A stretch of 64,000 bases of DNA from Acanthochromis polyacanthus (Eukaryota > Chordata > Actinopteri > Pomacentridae): positions 9,014,064 through 9,078,063 of the forward strand of contig NC_067115.1 in NCBI RefSeq assembly GCF_021347895.1, in the 5' to 3' direction. Below are positions 34,156 through 46,029 of this stretch, piece after piece. Position numbers and translations under genes: made by a program. Below the pieces are notes generated by a model. The model was not told the DNA's origin. It was given only the letters and a program-made list of their open reading frames with translations, and searched no databases. Positions within the stretch are counted from its first letter, which is position 1. Each line of letters begins with the position of its first letter.

Positions 34156-34305
34156 ATGTCTCGGCTAGAAGTAAATCTCACCAAATGTTCTGCTGTTGGC
34201 TGCAAGAGCGAAAATAAGAGTCTTCTTGTTCTCCCACCATCTGAGGAACTGAACACCCAGTGGACTACTTTTATTTTTTATGGTCATGTATATCTTGAAC
34301 GATAG
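34156..34305 (+). pseudogene. THAP-like zinc-finger N-terminal exon relic
   Basis: ATG at 34156 opens MSRLEVNLTKCSAVGCKSEN, then KSLLVLPPSEELNTQWTTFI, before a stop at 34303-34305. An initial C-x4-C, a PP/S-E-E-L segment and a following W match the first half of a THAP DNA-binding domain (C-x2-4-C...W...C-x2-H). The second half, including the C-x2-H pair and the AVPTF motif, is absent. It could be an exon that lost its donor, from a P-element-like transposon or a THAP gene. No further exons are seen. Confidence 0.5.
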
Positions 34306-34599
34306 GAAGTTAGCATGTTGTGTGGCTAATGTTAGTTTTGTGCGGTTCATTCAGGACATTAAGAGATGTTTGGAACTTTAAACTAGTAAACGAGGACTGG
34401 TTGGGGTACTGTGTCTTTATGTTGCCTGTTGTAGTTCAGTTCAACCTTAACTCAGCTTTTGTTTACAAGTGTTAGCTTCTGCTCTCTGTGATCACATGCA
34501 CTGTTTTAATACAGCTGAATTCATAATAAAGCTGTTCCAATTTACATATTTTTTCAGTTTCTGCTGTCAAACAGCAGTTACCTGAACTCTCTCATTCAG

Positions 34600-35015
34600 G
34601 TCTACACTACACTTCCACTCTCTACACTCAGCCAACAAAAGGCGCCTGATACAACCACCAAAACAGGGGCGGTCGATAGCTGGACTCTTGTCGTCTGTGG
34701 TTCTACGGTGGTGGAACGAGTTACCAAACTCTGTTCAATTTACAGAGTCATTCTGTCTGAGCCAAGCTATTCGAGCTCTTCACCGAGCATCTTTGCACTT
34801 GACAGTCAAAAAAAAAGGTATATGTATTTAAATATATAATCCCGTTACGTCTGCACTGCCTGTGGACACCACAGTCCTATTATCACATTTGAACTTGTTT
34901 TATGGCTCTTTCCCAGGTTGTTTTCTCCTGACTAGATCCTTGCTTCTGTTGTATCTACCCTCAGATGTATGTCGCTTTGGAAAAAGCATCTGCTAAATGA
35001 AATTGTAATGAGTGT
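34600..35015 (+). mobile_element. 3' end of an L2/CR1-like LINE
   Basis: A short frame reads RWWNELPNSVQ...FCLSQAIRALH, the usual end of ORF2 in fish L2/CR1 LINEs. About 230 bases later 'gtatgtcgctttggaaaaag' and 'catctgctaaatga' form the conserved 3' terminus, followed by a short AATG-rich tail. The upstream reverse transcriptase is missing (5' truncation). Confidence 0.7.
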
Positions 35016-35113
35016 GAAACAGCAGCTGAAATGCAGCATTTTCACACATTAACCTGCAGTCACGTCTTTTCCAAGCTCCTGGTTTGCAACTAGAATACTG
35101 ATTTTGACAACCA

Positions 35114-35114
<1 letters not shown>

Positions 35115-35171
<57 letters not shown>
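35115..35171. repeat. AT dinucleotide microsatellite
   Basis: About 28 uninterrupted AT units. Self-complementary and likely length-variable between individuals. Confidence 0.95.
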
Positions 35172-35174
<3 letters not shown>

Positions 35175-35265
35175 ATATTGCAGATATTTGTTTTTATTTT
35201 TATTTATTTAGTTTTTGAATGTGACAGTATTCTAACTTTTATAAGTCTATTTTCTTTAATATTCT

Positions 35266-35328
35266 CCATCCATCCATCCATCCATCCATCCATCCATCCA
35301 TCCATCCATCCATCCATCCATCCATCCA
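35266..35328. repeat. ATCC tetranucleotide microsatellite
   Basis: About 15-16 units of CATC/ATCC, the complement of the ATGG tail of the fish SINE. It may be the expanded tail of a minus-strand SINE whose body is lost. The repeat gives long false frames on both strands. Confidence 0.9.
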
Positions 35329-36190
35329 AACCAATTGCTTTCTCCATTCACCAAAGTGGTTTTTACCCAGACGGAAACGCTCCATAACACCTTCCATTAT
35401 GATTGTGGAGGTCAGCAGCAGCTGCGGGTCTCTGCTATGGTGAATCTTGCTCACTTAATGAGTGTGAACATGTGACGATGTTCATCTCCACGGAAACGAA
35501 ATCTGAGCACTTGTGTCGAAATGGCCTTTTACTTTTCTGCTTATGTTAGAAGAGCTGAGCCTCGAGTGTCACAAGTCCTTCCACTGCCTGCTGTGTCAAA
35601 TCTGAAGCGACATCGCCATTATTGAAGACATCACTTCAAAACTCAAGATCACGGTCAGTCAGCCCTTAACCCTCCCACCTCCGCCTCCCCCGTCTTCCTG
35701 TCACTGCCGATGTGTCTTTCACGTGTTGGCCATTCAGCAAAATAGGTATCAAAAGCCTGTGATGTCTAACAGAGTTTGTGAATTTTTTAAAACAAAATAA
35801 AATTGCAGATACACTTGCAAGTATCGCGTTCATTTTCTGGGACACAAACAGTCATTCAGTAGACTGGTTGTCGTTTGGTTCCATATGGATGCATTGACTG
35901 GACGGGAAAGGAGGCATGTGTGGAGGATGTGTGCTCCATGATGCCCCTATACACTCATAAATGAATAGGTGTAAGTGACTATCGACTATCTTGTCACAAG
36001 CTGTCAGACAAACAGCAAGAACTCTGGGGTAATTCACACATCACTCAAAGCTAATTATTGACCGAACTGTTTAGGAGGTTTTCGGAGCGTGCTGTTGTCA
36101 CATGAAGTCGTGTTTAAAATCCGTCATTTAAAGCATTTCTCAAACCATAAGTATTCCTCAAGGCAAAAGCAGAATCAGCATGTTTATGTT
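35329..36190. other. Intergenic, no gene recognised
   Basis: The segment 35490-35720 is somewhat GC-richer with no assignable frame. Nothing else is supported. Confidence 0.4.
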
Positions 36191-36194
36191 TTAT

Positions 36195-36715
36195 ACAGAA
36201 GTTTGAGTGTTGGAAGCAGGCTAAGCAGAGGTTTCCAGATGTCCACATACCCAGCAGCGTTTTCCAGTTTCTCGTGAGATGTTTAAAGGCATTTCCTGGC
36301 CAGATGAGATATGTAGTCCTTCCAGTGAGTTTCCTGTTGTGTATTTGATCCATTTTATTATCTCGTGTTGGGTAGCGGTGGCAGCAGGCTAAAGAGGGAC
36401 TTCTAGATGTCCAGATCTACAGCAGAGTTTCTTCTTGGGGATCCTATGTGTTCCCAGAGTCTCCTCCCAGTTGGATGTGCTGGAAAACAAGGAAGCATCC
36501 CAATCTGATGTCTAAGCCACCTCTACAGGCTCCTTTCAATGCAAAGAAGCAGCGACTCTATTCTGATCTCCACATGTCTGAGTTCCTCACCCTATCTTTA
36601 AGGCTAAATCCAGAAGAAGTAATCTTATCTGCAACCTCATTCTTTCAGTTCCTAACTAGAGCTCATGACCATAGGTTTGAGAGTTGGAAAATAGATTGAC
36701 TGGTAAGGCATCACA
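36195..36715 (-). mobile_element. Rex3/RTE-like LINE 3' part, minus strand, partly duplicated
   Basis: On the minus strand it carries late ORF2 words of the same family as 28.4-29.3 kb: 'tatggtcatgagctc', a worn 'cctatctttaagg' complement and a 'gtctcctccca' segment. The stretch 'caggctaa(g)..agg..ttc(c/t)agatgtcc' occurs twice (about 36217-36243 and 36386-36412), so the 3' part was duplicated before decay. The match to 'ggccagatgagatatgtagtc' lies only in the outer copy. The coding frame is heavily broken. Confidence 0.6.
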
Positions 36716-38119
36716 ATCACGGTCTGATGTGATGCCTGCATTAAGGTTCCTTCAAACAGAACACAGCTGGTTGCACTGGCCACTGGATTCAACATTGTGT
36801 CGGGGAGCAGTTGTGGAGTTTTTAAAATTTCCACAAGGCCAGTGTGACCTTTTTTTTTTTTTTTTTTCAAATAGACCTATTGTATTTTAGTTTGGGAATT
36901 TAATAATTGTTTTACATGATGAGAGATCTTCAGTTTATTTAATATATAAACAAGTTAGCCTATGTTTCAACAGTGACAATATCAGCGGTTTAATTTTATG
37001 AATTTAAGCAATCGGAGGTGCAAAGCAGTCAAGTACGTTTAATTAAGTATTGTGCTGATGTACAGTTAAGCTTTTCTTCTACTTTACTGGAAGTTCTGGT
37101 TTGGCTCCGTCACACTTTAAAGACTAATATTATAATTTTCTCTTTTTTAAAAACTCAGTTAATAATTACCTTGTAGGTTCTCATTATTAATGCAGAATTT
37201 AATCAACAAGTAGATTATATTATGTTATTAAAGTGATTTAGCAGTGTGTTAAGCAGTTAGAATTAGCTCCACCTTTACCTCCATTTAAAATAAAAGTTCT
37301 TTTGCCAACTCTGAAATTAATTAAATGAGCAGAAATGAACATAAAATGCATTAAAAATCACATCACTGCTCTTTGGGCAATTGCACCTTCCTTTTATATT
37401 TTTAAAATATTTGACATTTAATGATTTTGTGAAATGGAGTTTTGCGCTATAAAGAGATTGAGATAATATGTGCCATTTTCAAGCAGTACATGGCAAAATG
37501 CTTTATGTTCACATGATTTTTTAAATACAAAATACTGAACAAAACTTTTTCAACAGACACTTGTTACCTTTCCCTTTGAGGAATCTTATTTTAACATGTG
37601 TGCTGTTACAGGGTTTGTGTTTACCTGGATGATGATACCTGCTGCTGAAAGAGGAGGAGGATCAGGTGGTTCAGGAAAAACCTGGAGGCAGCAGTGACAA
37701 GAGCCTGGCTCCATGAAGACATCATTTAATCACCATTAATTTAAAAATATGTTATGACATCAGTACAATGGAAAAATGCCATCATATGTATAGTTATAAA
37801 CACCAGAATAATTTACACCTTTAGCTCCGACTCAACCCGCTACCTCCAGCCTGCTGCCTTCCACTGAAGCCTTTTACAGAAACCTACAGATTTAGACAGA
37901 CTTCTGCAGCCACGCTCTTTATCAAATATTTTCACAAACCTAAGAGGATGCAGTTTCCACAAATTATCCCAAACTCAACCTTCTACACTCTGAGCTTTAA
38001 AAATCTAGCTCCAGCTTTCCAACATCTTCCAGAGACCTGAAACGACCTCAGCTGCCAGTGTTCAAAAAGCCTCCTTCATGTCTTTCTGGAGGAAAACTCC
38101 TTCCTCAGTTTAAAGCCTC
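36716..38119. other. Intergenic, A/T-rich, no gene recognised
   Basis: Contains a T-homopolymer (36850-36868) and long A/T-rich DNA. The segment 37620-37700 is slightly GC-richer. No exon, RNA gene or transposon end was identified. Confidence 0.45.
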
Positions 38120-38350
38120 TGAAGGTCAAAGTACACTGTACAGAAAATGGGAACAACAAAATACTGGAACATTCAAAAACTGTAAATATGGGGAATATAA
38201 TCGGAAATATTATAAATATAAGGACATGTTAGTGCATTTAATTACAATAAAACATTGCAATTCTACGGGCAAACATTGTTAATGAACAAATTATTATTTG
38301 CACAAAGAATATAGATTTTTGATGTGGGCATTATTTACAGTTTTCTGTTC
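38120..38350 (+). repeat. Copy of the TGTAAAA-rich repeat family
   Basis: Words 'actggaacattcaaaaactgtaaatatg', 'tacgggcaaacattgttaatgaacaaatta' and 'atatagatttttgatgtgggcattatttacag' match the order of the copies at 25.6 and 44.0 kb. Confidence 0.55.
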
Positions 38351-38699
38351 TACTATTGTGGCCTGCTGCTATCTACCGAGAAAGCAGTTTTTCCACATTA
38401 CAAAAATAAAACCTGAATAAATAATTAGGTTGTAGGAGTGATTGCAGAGTGAGATATATATATATATATGTATTTTTATTTTTCTGGTCCTGGAGCTACG
38501 TTTTTGGATCTGGAGGTTGCATGTGGAGGATGATCTGAGCTGGTCGTCCTAAAATGTTTGACAAAGGATGAGATCAAAACTGGCAGCAGCATAGTACTGC
38601 TCAAAGCCTGGACTGCACGCACATTTTCCTCCTCTGTTTTAATTTGTTTTCATTTTATCCTTGAAATTGTATTTATACTTTACAGAATGTGTGTTTTGA

Positions 38700-39660
38700 T
38701 ACTTCCTTTTGTTTCTTTTATGTCTACACTGTAAAAGAAGACAATTTCAATTTCAAACTGTAATAAACCAAAACAATTTACTGTTTTTACACATTTTCCC
38801 GGTTTTGTTAAATTACATTTTAAAGGCAAAAATATTAGAATGATATTTACAATTATTTAAAAGATAACTATATGTATTGAGGGTCTAATTTTTTAAATGG
38901 TTATTTTAAAATTGAGAATTTTCTCTGCTTTGGTAAATTACAGATAATGTTTTTTAAAAATCACAGAAAAAAGGCTGCATTTATAGACTGACTGGAAAAA
39001 AAACAGGCCAAAACTGTACATAACATCCACAAAAAAATGCATTTTAATTTATTCTTTTAAAACATTTGACCATAAAACTACACTTTTTTAAAAACTGAAT
39101 TTAAATCAACAAAAAAATCTATTTTTTAACCATATATTTGTTAATATTTCAAAAACTATGCATATGGAAGATTTTAGAAATTTATATTTTTTATTTAAAC
39201 TATTGTTTTACAGATTTTTCCTGTTTTGGTAAATTACAGATCATATCTGGGAAAATCACACAAAAAATGGTTAATTTATATGTTTGCTGTAAAAACAACA
39301 ACAAAACCCAGCTGTAACAGTACACAAATAAATCAGCAAAAACTTATTGTTTTAAACATATTTGGCATTATTTGAAAGAAAAGTTATGTTTAGTTTATAG
39401 ATTTTCTTCTTTCTTTTTTGTTTAATAAAATCACAGAAAAAAACACAATGACTGTAAATACAACAACAAAAAACTAGAACAAAACTGTAAATGACATTCA
39501 CATTTAATATCTGTTGTTTGTTCAAATGGTATGTCGTTCTTTTACATTTGACTGTAAAATCACACCATTTTCACTGTGCTTAAATCAGCAAACAATATCA
39601 ATAATTTACAGATTTTTGGCCTTATTTTCACTTTTAATTTTTTCTTCTTCAGGTTTTAGA
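38700..39660. repeat. Long multi-copy block of the TGTAAAA-rich repeat family
   Basis: At least three consecutive complementary-orientation units: 'ccggttttgttaaattaca' near 38810, 'ctgctttggtaaattacagata' near 38930 and 'cctgttttggtaaattacagat' near 39225. Each is followed by 'aatcacagaaaaaa' and 'actgtaaa'. Spacing is irregular (about 120-290 bases). Confidence 0.65.
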
Positions 39661-40882
39661 CATTAGAATATTGCACTTAATTTGTTTTTGCCCAGTCACA
39701 TGCGCAGCCTTGGTTGTTTCGCAGTACTTACATAAGTCCAGCAAACAAAGAATACACCTGATTCGTCCTCGACATCCTTTGCTGTCAGTTTTCACACTCA
39801 TTTCTCAAACAGCAGGAGCTAAAGGTTTGTTTTTAGAAGGAGAGTCATGGAGAGATGAAGCCTTCCCATCTGTCCCCAAGTAAAAAAACCAAAACAAAAC
39901 CCAACAGCGGTCCTCACTCAGCCACTCGGTCGTGACATTTCTAAGAGGTGTTTAATTGAGGGAGTATAATCAACATGTTTACCAGTTTGTTCCTGGTCAA
40001 CAAAGGAGAGTCGCTCGAAGGCCTTGATGACTTTAATCGAGCACAACACGCTCTGCCTTTGGCTCAGAGGACAATGCTGCAGCTTTCTTTGGGCTGTCGG
40101 CTCATCAGAAAACATGAAAATGCTGCAGCAGATGGATGGAGCATGAAAATCTTCCTCTGTGTGTTCGCCAGCGCAGCAATCATGGCCTGTTGGCTAACAG
40201 CGCTAACAGCAATCTGGTGTGTAAGAAACTTGAAGGTGCATCCAACTGAATATGTTTCTTTTGCCTCCCAGCCATCCATGGTGGGGGGGAATCAAAGCAA
40301 TCTCCCAGGTGTGATGGAGGTTGGGACCCTGGGAAGGCTGATGGTTAACAGAGGGAAGAAGAAAGAGAAGTTTAGAACAAGGTGACATGATCAACCGGGT
40401 CGAATCCCAGAGGCCAAATAAGACGGCAACAGGAAAAAAGGTTTGATTGCCACGAGGCAGGAGAGGAAAGAGGTTGATGAATGAACGGATACGAGGAAGC
40501 GAACGTTCACAAGAGGAGGATTTACCGTCTTCTCAAAGAAGATGTTGATGAACCAGCGACTCTTCTGAAGATGAAAACTGAGCTGCAACTGAAATATTTG
40601 CCTTTTTATCATAAAGTTACAAAATACTTTATTATAAAACAAATGAGTTACTCCATCTCACATCTTCTGATATACTGTAAACTTGGCCTTGAGAAATAAC
40701 TGTAAACATTTCACAATTTTTACTTTAAAAGTTCCTGAGATGTTCTTATTTAAACACCTTAAAATTTCAATATGTAAAAAAAAACAACTTGCTCAGAGCG
40801 GGTCAATGAGGAAACTTTAAAAAAAAAACTTAAATAGTATTTAATATATCAATATAAAATCAATTTAATTTACATCTTTTTA
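39661..40882. other. Intergenic with one orphan 136-codon frame
   Basis: A plus-strand frame at 39975-40385 starts with ATG and includes a hydrophobic stretch (IFLCVFASAAIMACW...) that could be a membrane segment. I recognise no family, it overlaps antisense frames of similar quality, and no promoter or splice signals stand out. It is most likely chance. Confidence 0.35.
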
Positions 40883-42165
40883 TACACTGCCAGACAAGGG
40901 TTTGGACACACCTTCTCATTTAAAGGTTTCTCTTTATATTTATGACTATTTACATTGTAGATTCTCACTGAAGGCATCAAAACTATGAATCAACACATAT
41001 GGAATAATGTAGGAAACAAAAAATGTGAAATAAGTCAAAGCATGTTTCATATTTTAGATTCTTTAAAATAGCCATGCTTTGCTTTGATTACTGCTTTGCA
41101 AACCCTTGGCCGTCTCTCAGTGAGCTTCATGAGGTAGTCACCTGAAATGGTTTTCACTTCACCAGTGTGCCTTGTTAAGGTCAATTTGTGGAATTTCTTG
41201 CCTTCTTAATTGGGACCATCAGTTGTGTTGTGCAGAATTCAGGTTTGGTATTTGACAACTGTTAGAATCCATATTATGGCAAGAACCAGTCAGCTAAGTA
41301 AAGAGAAATGACAGTCCATCATTACTTTAAGAAGTGAAGGTCAGTCAGTCCAGAAAATTACAAAAACTTTGAATGTATCCCCAAGTGCAGTTACAAAAAA
41401 CATCAAGCGCTACAATGAAACTGGCTCACATGAGTCCCACCCCAGGAAAGGAAGACCAAGAGTCTCCTCTGCTACTGAGGATAAATTCATCCAAGTCACC
41501 AGCCTCAGAAATCACAAGTTAACAGCACCTCAGATTAGCTCAGATAAATGCCACACAGAGTTCTAGTAGCAGACACATCTGTACATCAACTGCTCAGAGG
41601 AGACTGACCCAATCAGGCCTTTATGGTCAAACAGCTGCTAAGAAACCACTGCTAAGGAAAAGCAGCAAGCAGAAGAGATTTTTTGGGCCAAAAAACACAA
41701 GGAATGGACATCAGACCAGTGGAAATCTGTGCTTTGGTCTGATGAGCCCAAATTTGAGATCTTTGGTACCACTCGCTACATCATTGTGTGATGCAGGAAA
41801 GGTGAACGGATGGTCTCTACATGCATGGTTCCCACCGTGAAGCATGGAGACGGAGGTGTGATGGTGTGGGGGTGCTTTGCTGGTGACACTGTTTTGGATT
41901 TATTCAAAATTGAAGTCAGTTCTGTAGAACTTAACAGCAATAGCATGGCCACCACAGCATCCTGCAGCCACATCCCATCCCATTTACGTTTAGTTGGACC
42001 AGCATTTATTTTTCAACAGGGCAATGACCCCAAACACACCTCCAGGCTGTATAAGGACTATTTGACCAAGAAGGAGAGTGATGGAGTGCTGAGTCAGATG
42101 ACCTGGTCTCCACAGTCACCTGACCTAAACCCTGTCCAGATGGTTTAGGATGAGATGGACTGCAG
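40883..42165 (+). mobile_element. Tc1-like DNA transposon, 3' end lost
   Basis: The left end near 40883 carries the terminal word 'gtttggacacaccttctcat' of a common vertebrate Tc1-like family. Its long leader follows, then a degenerate transposase gene (41276-42148). Similarity stops at 'gactgcagagt' (about 42165), against an AT run, so the C-terminus, right inverted repeat and right TA duplication are gone. It is non-mobile. Confidence 0.85.
41276..42148 (+). pseudogene. Tc1-like transposase pseudogene
   Basis: ATG at 41276 starts MARTSQLSKEK, then a TGA at 41309-41311 where the family has an arginine codon (CGA), a typical CpG decay. The paired-like DNA-binding domain follows (SPSAVTKNIKRYNETGSH, GRPR hook KGRPRVSS). 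The catalytic region is recognisable in pieces: WSDE at about 41738, 'VKHGDGGVMVWGCFAG' at about 41840, 'QQGNDPKHTS' at about 42018 and 'PQSPDLNPVQMV' at about 42114. The second catalytic Asp box reads GNDPKH instead of DNDPKH. Frameshifts separate the pieces, and the third acidic residue region reads Gln where the family usually has Glu. Confidence 0.85.
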
Positions 42166-43329
42166 AGTATAGATAGATTATATATATATATCAGATTATA
42201 ATTACCGTTACAAAATCAACCTAACAGTGTAAATACTGGGGTTGATTTGACACCTGACAAAAATTCTATAAGGTACCTGACTATCAGGCATATTTATATG
42301 AAGGCTGAGATGCTACAGTGTTATAGACTACGGAGAATAACGCAACTGGTATCATATGGGGACCACAAAATTATACATAATGAAACGTAACTACTATAAT
42401 TGTTAAGGCTAAAACCCCACAGTGTTGTAGATTATCAAGATTAACCTGTTTTATTTTATAGTATTTTATGTGTTTTAAGATCATGAAAGAGCGTCTTTGC
42501 AGGTGAAGCCCAGTTTACAGTGTTTAAAGGAAACAGTGGTGCTGCAGTAATTATTTTTTTGCACTGTGTTGTGTAATGATGGTCAATGTTTATTCTGAGC
42601 AGCTCGGTGACAGACTCAGCTTTCATAATTCACACTCAAGGCTGACTGAGGATGTGAATTGTAAATCCATCGAGTCCCCAACTGAAATCAGAAAGACAAA
42701 CCCACACTGCAGCATCAGTGTGGACTTTACATGATATTCACAAGAGATCAATATCCCCTCCTCAAAGTGGAATTACACCTTTCTGTATTCAAACATTCAC
42801 ATGTTTCTAGACTTTCTGGAGCACATATTCTGATCAAGCAGGGTAAGAGGAAGCTTTGTTTCTCCTCTGAAAGCTGCAATTCTTGTGATATTCTCCTTAC
42901 AGCTCGGATGACCTCTTCAGTGTTGACTCTGTGTCCAAACTCGATCTCTCTGTGCTCCAGAAGTATTTCCTGCTCTCCTTGTCTGATGACAAAGATATCA
43001 GATTATTATCCTGGTTGTCAGAAGCTGCGGGCAGATTCTGGTTAATACAGTTCAGTAGGTGAAGACCGGAAATATCTGTGGATCCTATAAGGCAGCGGAT
43101 GTGGTTGTTCCTGGCAACTGCACTCACAAGTAGAACTAATGATAATTTCATTACAGACTGCCCATTACAGAGCACAGACTGGTGTCTTCAGATGTCTGAT
43201 TTTATCTGAGAAATGCGTAAGACTGACATGGTGGAAAAAAACAAACACTAATCAAAATAGTTGCAGATTGATTTTATACAGACAAATTGCTGCAGATCTA
43301 GTCAGTGTAGCAACTATCAATGAACCAAT
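42166..43329. other. Intergenic, no gene recognised
   Basis: A short AT run (42180-42192) marks the truncation point of the Tc1 element. Frames at 42731-43045 and on the opposite strand overlap and carry no motif. Confidence 0.4.
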
Positions 43330-43550
43330 TATTTTAAGTTCTTTTAATTTTTAACTGTAATTTTTGGAACTATTTGTTATTGTTCATTTGTTAAATTATA
43401 GATAATATCAAGTAAAATCTCAGAAATAAGCATTAATTCACATGTTAACCTTAAAAAAAACGGCCAAAACCTAATCTAAAATCTCTGTTTCTATAAATGG
43501 TATTTGGTTCTTTAAATTATTTGATTGAAAACTTACGTCATTTATATATT

Positions 43551-43553
<3 letters not shown>
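43330..43553 (-). repeat. Copy of the TGTAAAA-rich repeat family, cut by a microsatellite
   Basis: Words 'tttaactgtaattttt', 'gttaaattatagataatatcaagtaaaatc', 'cagaaataagcattaattcacatgttaac' are in the complementary orientation. It ends at the AC microsatellite. Confidence 0.55.

Positions 43554-43645
<92 letters not shown>
43554..43645. repeat. AC dinucleotide microsatellite (left)
   Basis: About 46 uninterrupted CA units. It borders the small inverted-repeat module at 43646-43921. Confidence 0.95.
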
Positions 43646-44240
<595 letters not shown>

Positions 44241-44439
44241 AATGTAGGAATTAAAGTCAAACAGCTGACTTGAATGAACTTAATGAGATTAGACAATCAC
44301 CAGGTGATGTATAATACATAATAATAAACTGACAGCAGCTTATCAAAGTGTGCAAAGTATATTATATATAAGTATATATACAGCCAGTATATTTCTGATT
44401 TCCTAAACAGTGAAATCGCCATAGGATTAAGGGAACAGG

Positions 44440-46018
44440 GTGGATGTTTGAAAGAGGCTTTAGTCTGCCAATTTGCTAGCACAGATTTCCAGAGTTAACT
44501 AAGCTTCAACTATGTTAAATTTGCTTTATGGAGTGGAAATAATCCAAACTCTCTCTTTCTCTCGGTCTCATTTTGAAGACTCTCATATGGACCCTACTGG
44601 TGTCTGATTCTGCAGGTATTTATTAAACTCAGAGGAAATAGTCCTAAATAGCTGAAGGCAACAAACTGTAGCTCCTGTTAGTGTCAGTTTTTTAATCGCG
44701 ATTTTGTTCTTATGGTCATTTCAATTTGTCGTCTCAGATTTAATATTATCGAGCAAAGAGAGTGAAAAAGCTTTTTGTGATTTATTTGGACAAACACTGG
44801 TGCAGAAAAGTAGAAAAAGCTTTCACTCAACTCAGAGGACAGTTGCTTTATTTCAGATGCACGTTCAGATGCTGCTACACTAATAGAACAGAGTGCATGT
44901 TTGAAAGGGGCTTTAACCTGACAGTTTCCCAGGACAAGTCTTCAGAGGTAACTCAGCTTGAACTACGCTGAAATTGTTTTTTGGCTTGAAATAACCTGAA
45001 AGTCAATCAAACTGACTGAAATAACCCCAACTTACTTGATTAACTTGATTGAGCTCTTTTTCACTCAGGAGACACACACGGATCCTGGTGCTGTCTGATT
45101 TTGTAGCTGTTTAATAAATTTAGAGGAAGTAGTCACAAACTGGCTGCTTGGTGGTTAGCACTTTCGCCTTGCAGTTAAAAGATCCCTGGTTTACATCTCG
45201 GTCTTCCTGGGATCTTTCTACATGGAGTTTGCATGTTCTCTCTGTGCATGTGTGGGTTTTCTCCAGGTTCTGCAGCTTCCTCCCACAGTCCAAAAACATG
45301 CTCGGGTTAACTGGTGATTCTAAATTGTCTGTAGATCTGAATGTGAGTGTGATTGTCTGTCTGTGTGTGCAGCCCTGTGATAAACCGGTGACCTGTCCAG
45401 GGTGTCCCCTGTCTTCACCCTAAGTCAGCTGGGATAGACTCCAGCCCCGCTGCGACCCTAATGAGGATTAAGCAGTGTATAGATAATGGATGGATGGATA
45501 GTCCCAAACTGCTGGAGGTTACAAATCTCATCTCCTGTCAACTTCTCATTAGAGGGACAAAAAGCTGTTAATCTCTGTGTTTAATATCAGGGAAGTTGCT
45601 GTGTGTAAATGTGTGCAGCTCTTTGTCTTTGTCGATGGTCGGATGGATCAAACTGCTGTCTAATTCTTAAGGTATTTATTAAACTCAGAGGAAATAGTTA
45701 TAAACAGCTGGAGGCAACAAACTCCAGCTCATGTTGACATCTTGTGGGGAAAAAAAAACAAACTCAGATGGGATTCGTTATTAATTAGTAGCATTTATCT
45801 AAGCTGCTAGTCTCTACTGCTTTCATTGCAGTGAAGTTTTATTATTTTTACCTTCAACCCAAAACAACCTACCATTTCTTTGTTTAATAGCGGGTATACA
45901 GTTAGTGCAGGTTTCCAGAGTTAGCCGGGCTATGTTTAATTTGTTGTCTGTTTGAAATAGCCTGAAAGTAAGTCAGACTAACTAAAACGATCCTAACTGA
46001 GCTGATAAACTTGTTTTA
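44440..46018 (+). repeat. Three diverged tandem units upstream of the rptor promoter
   Basis: The word series 'tttccagagttaact.ag', 'aa(a)ta..c..aaa', 'tgtctgatt', 'gtatttattaaactcagaggaaatagt' and 'agctg.aggcaacaaactc' recurs. Units lie at about 44447-44690, 44897-45141 plus 45499-45630, and 45650-45750, with a partial start of a further unit at 45904-46018. Unit 2 is split by a SINE. The last partial unit runs directly into the CpG-rich rptor promoter. No coding frame. Confidence 0.65.
45143..45498 (+). mobile_element. tRNA-related SINE with 12-13 bp target-site duplication
   Basis: Full SINE: A-box-like 'gtggttagcac', core 'tggagtttgcatgttctc', 'cctgtccagggtgtcccctg' and an ATGG tail. It is flanked by tagtcacaaactg (45130-45142) and tagtcccaaactg (45499-45511), one mismatch in 13. 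The uninterrupted equivalent is visible in the neighbouring tandem units, which confirms the insertion point. Confidence 0.85.
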
Positions 46019-46029
46019 TGGATCCCCTG

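Noticed and set aside
35239..35454. WMDG repeat protein frame
   Set aside because: It is the translation of the ATCC/GGAT microsatellite.
39975..40385. 136-codon frame with a hydrophobic segment
   Set aside because: No family recognised, antisense frames of similar quality, and no promoter or splice signals. Kept only as a note in the region entry.
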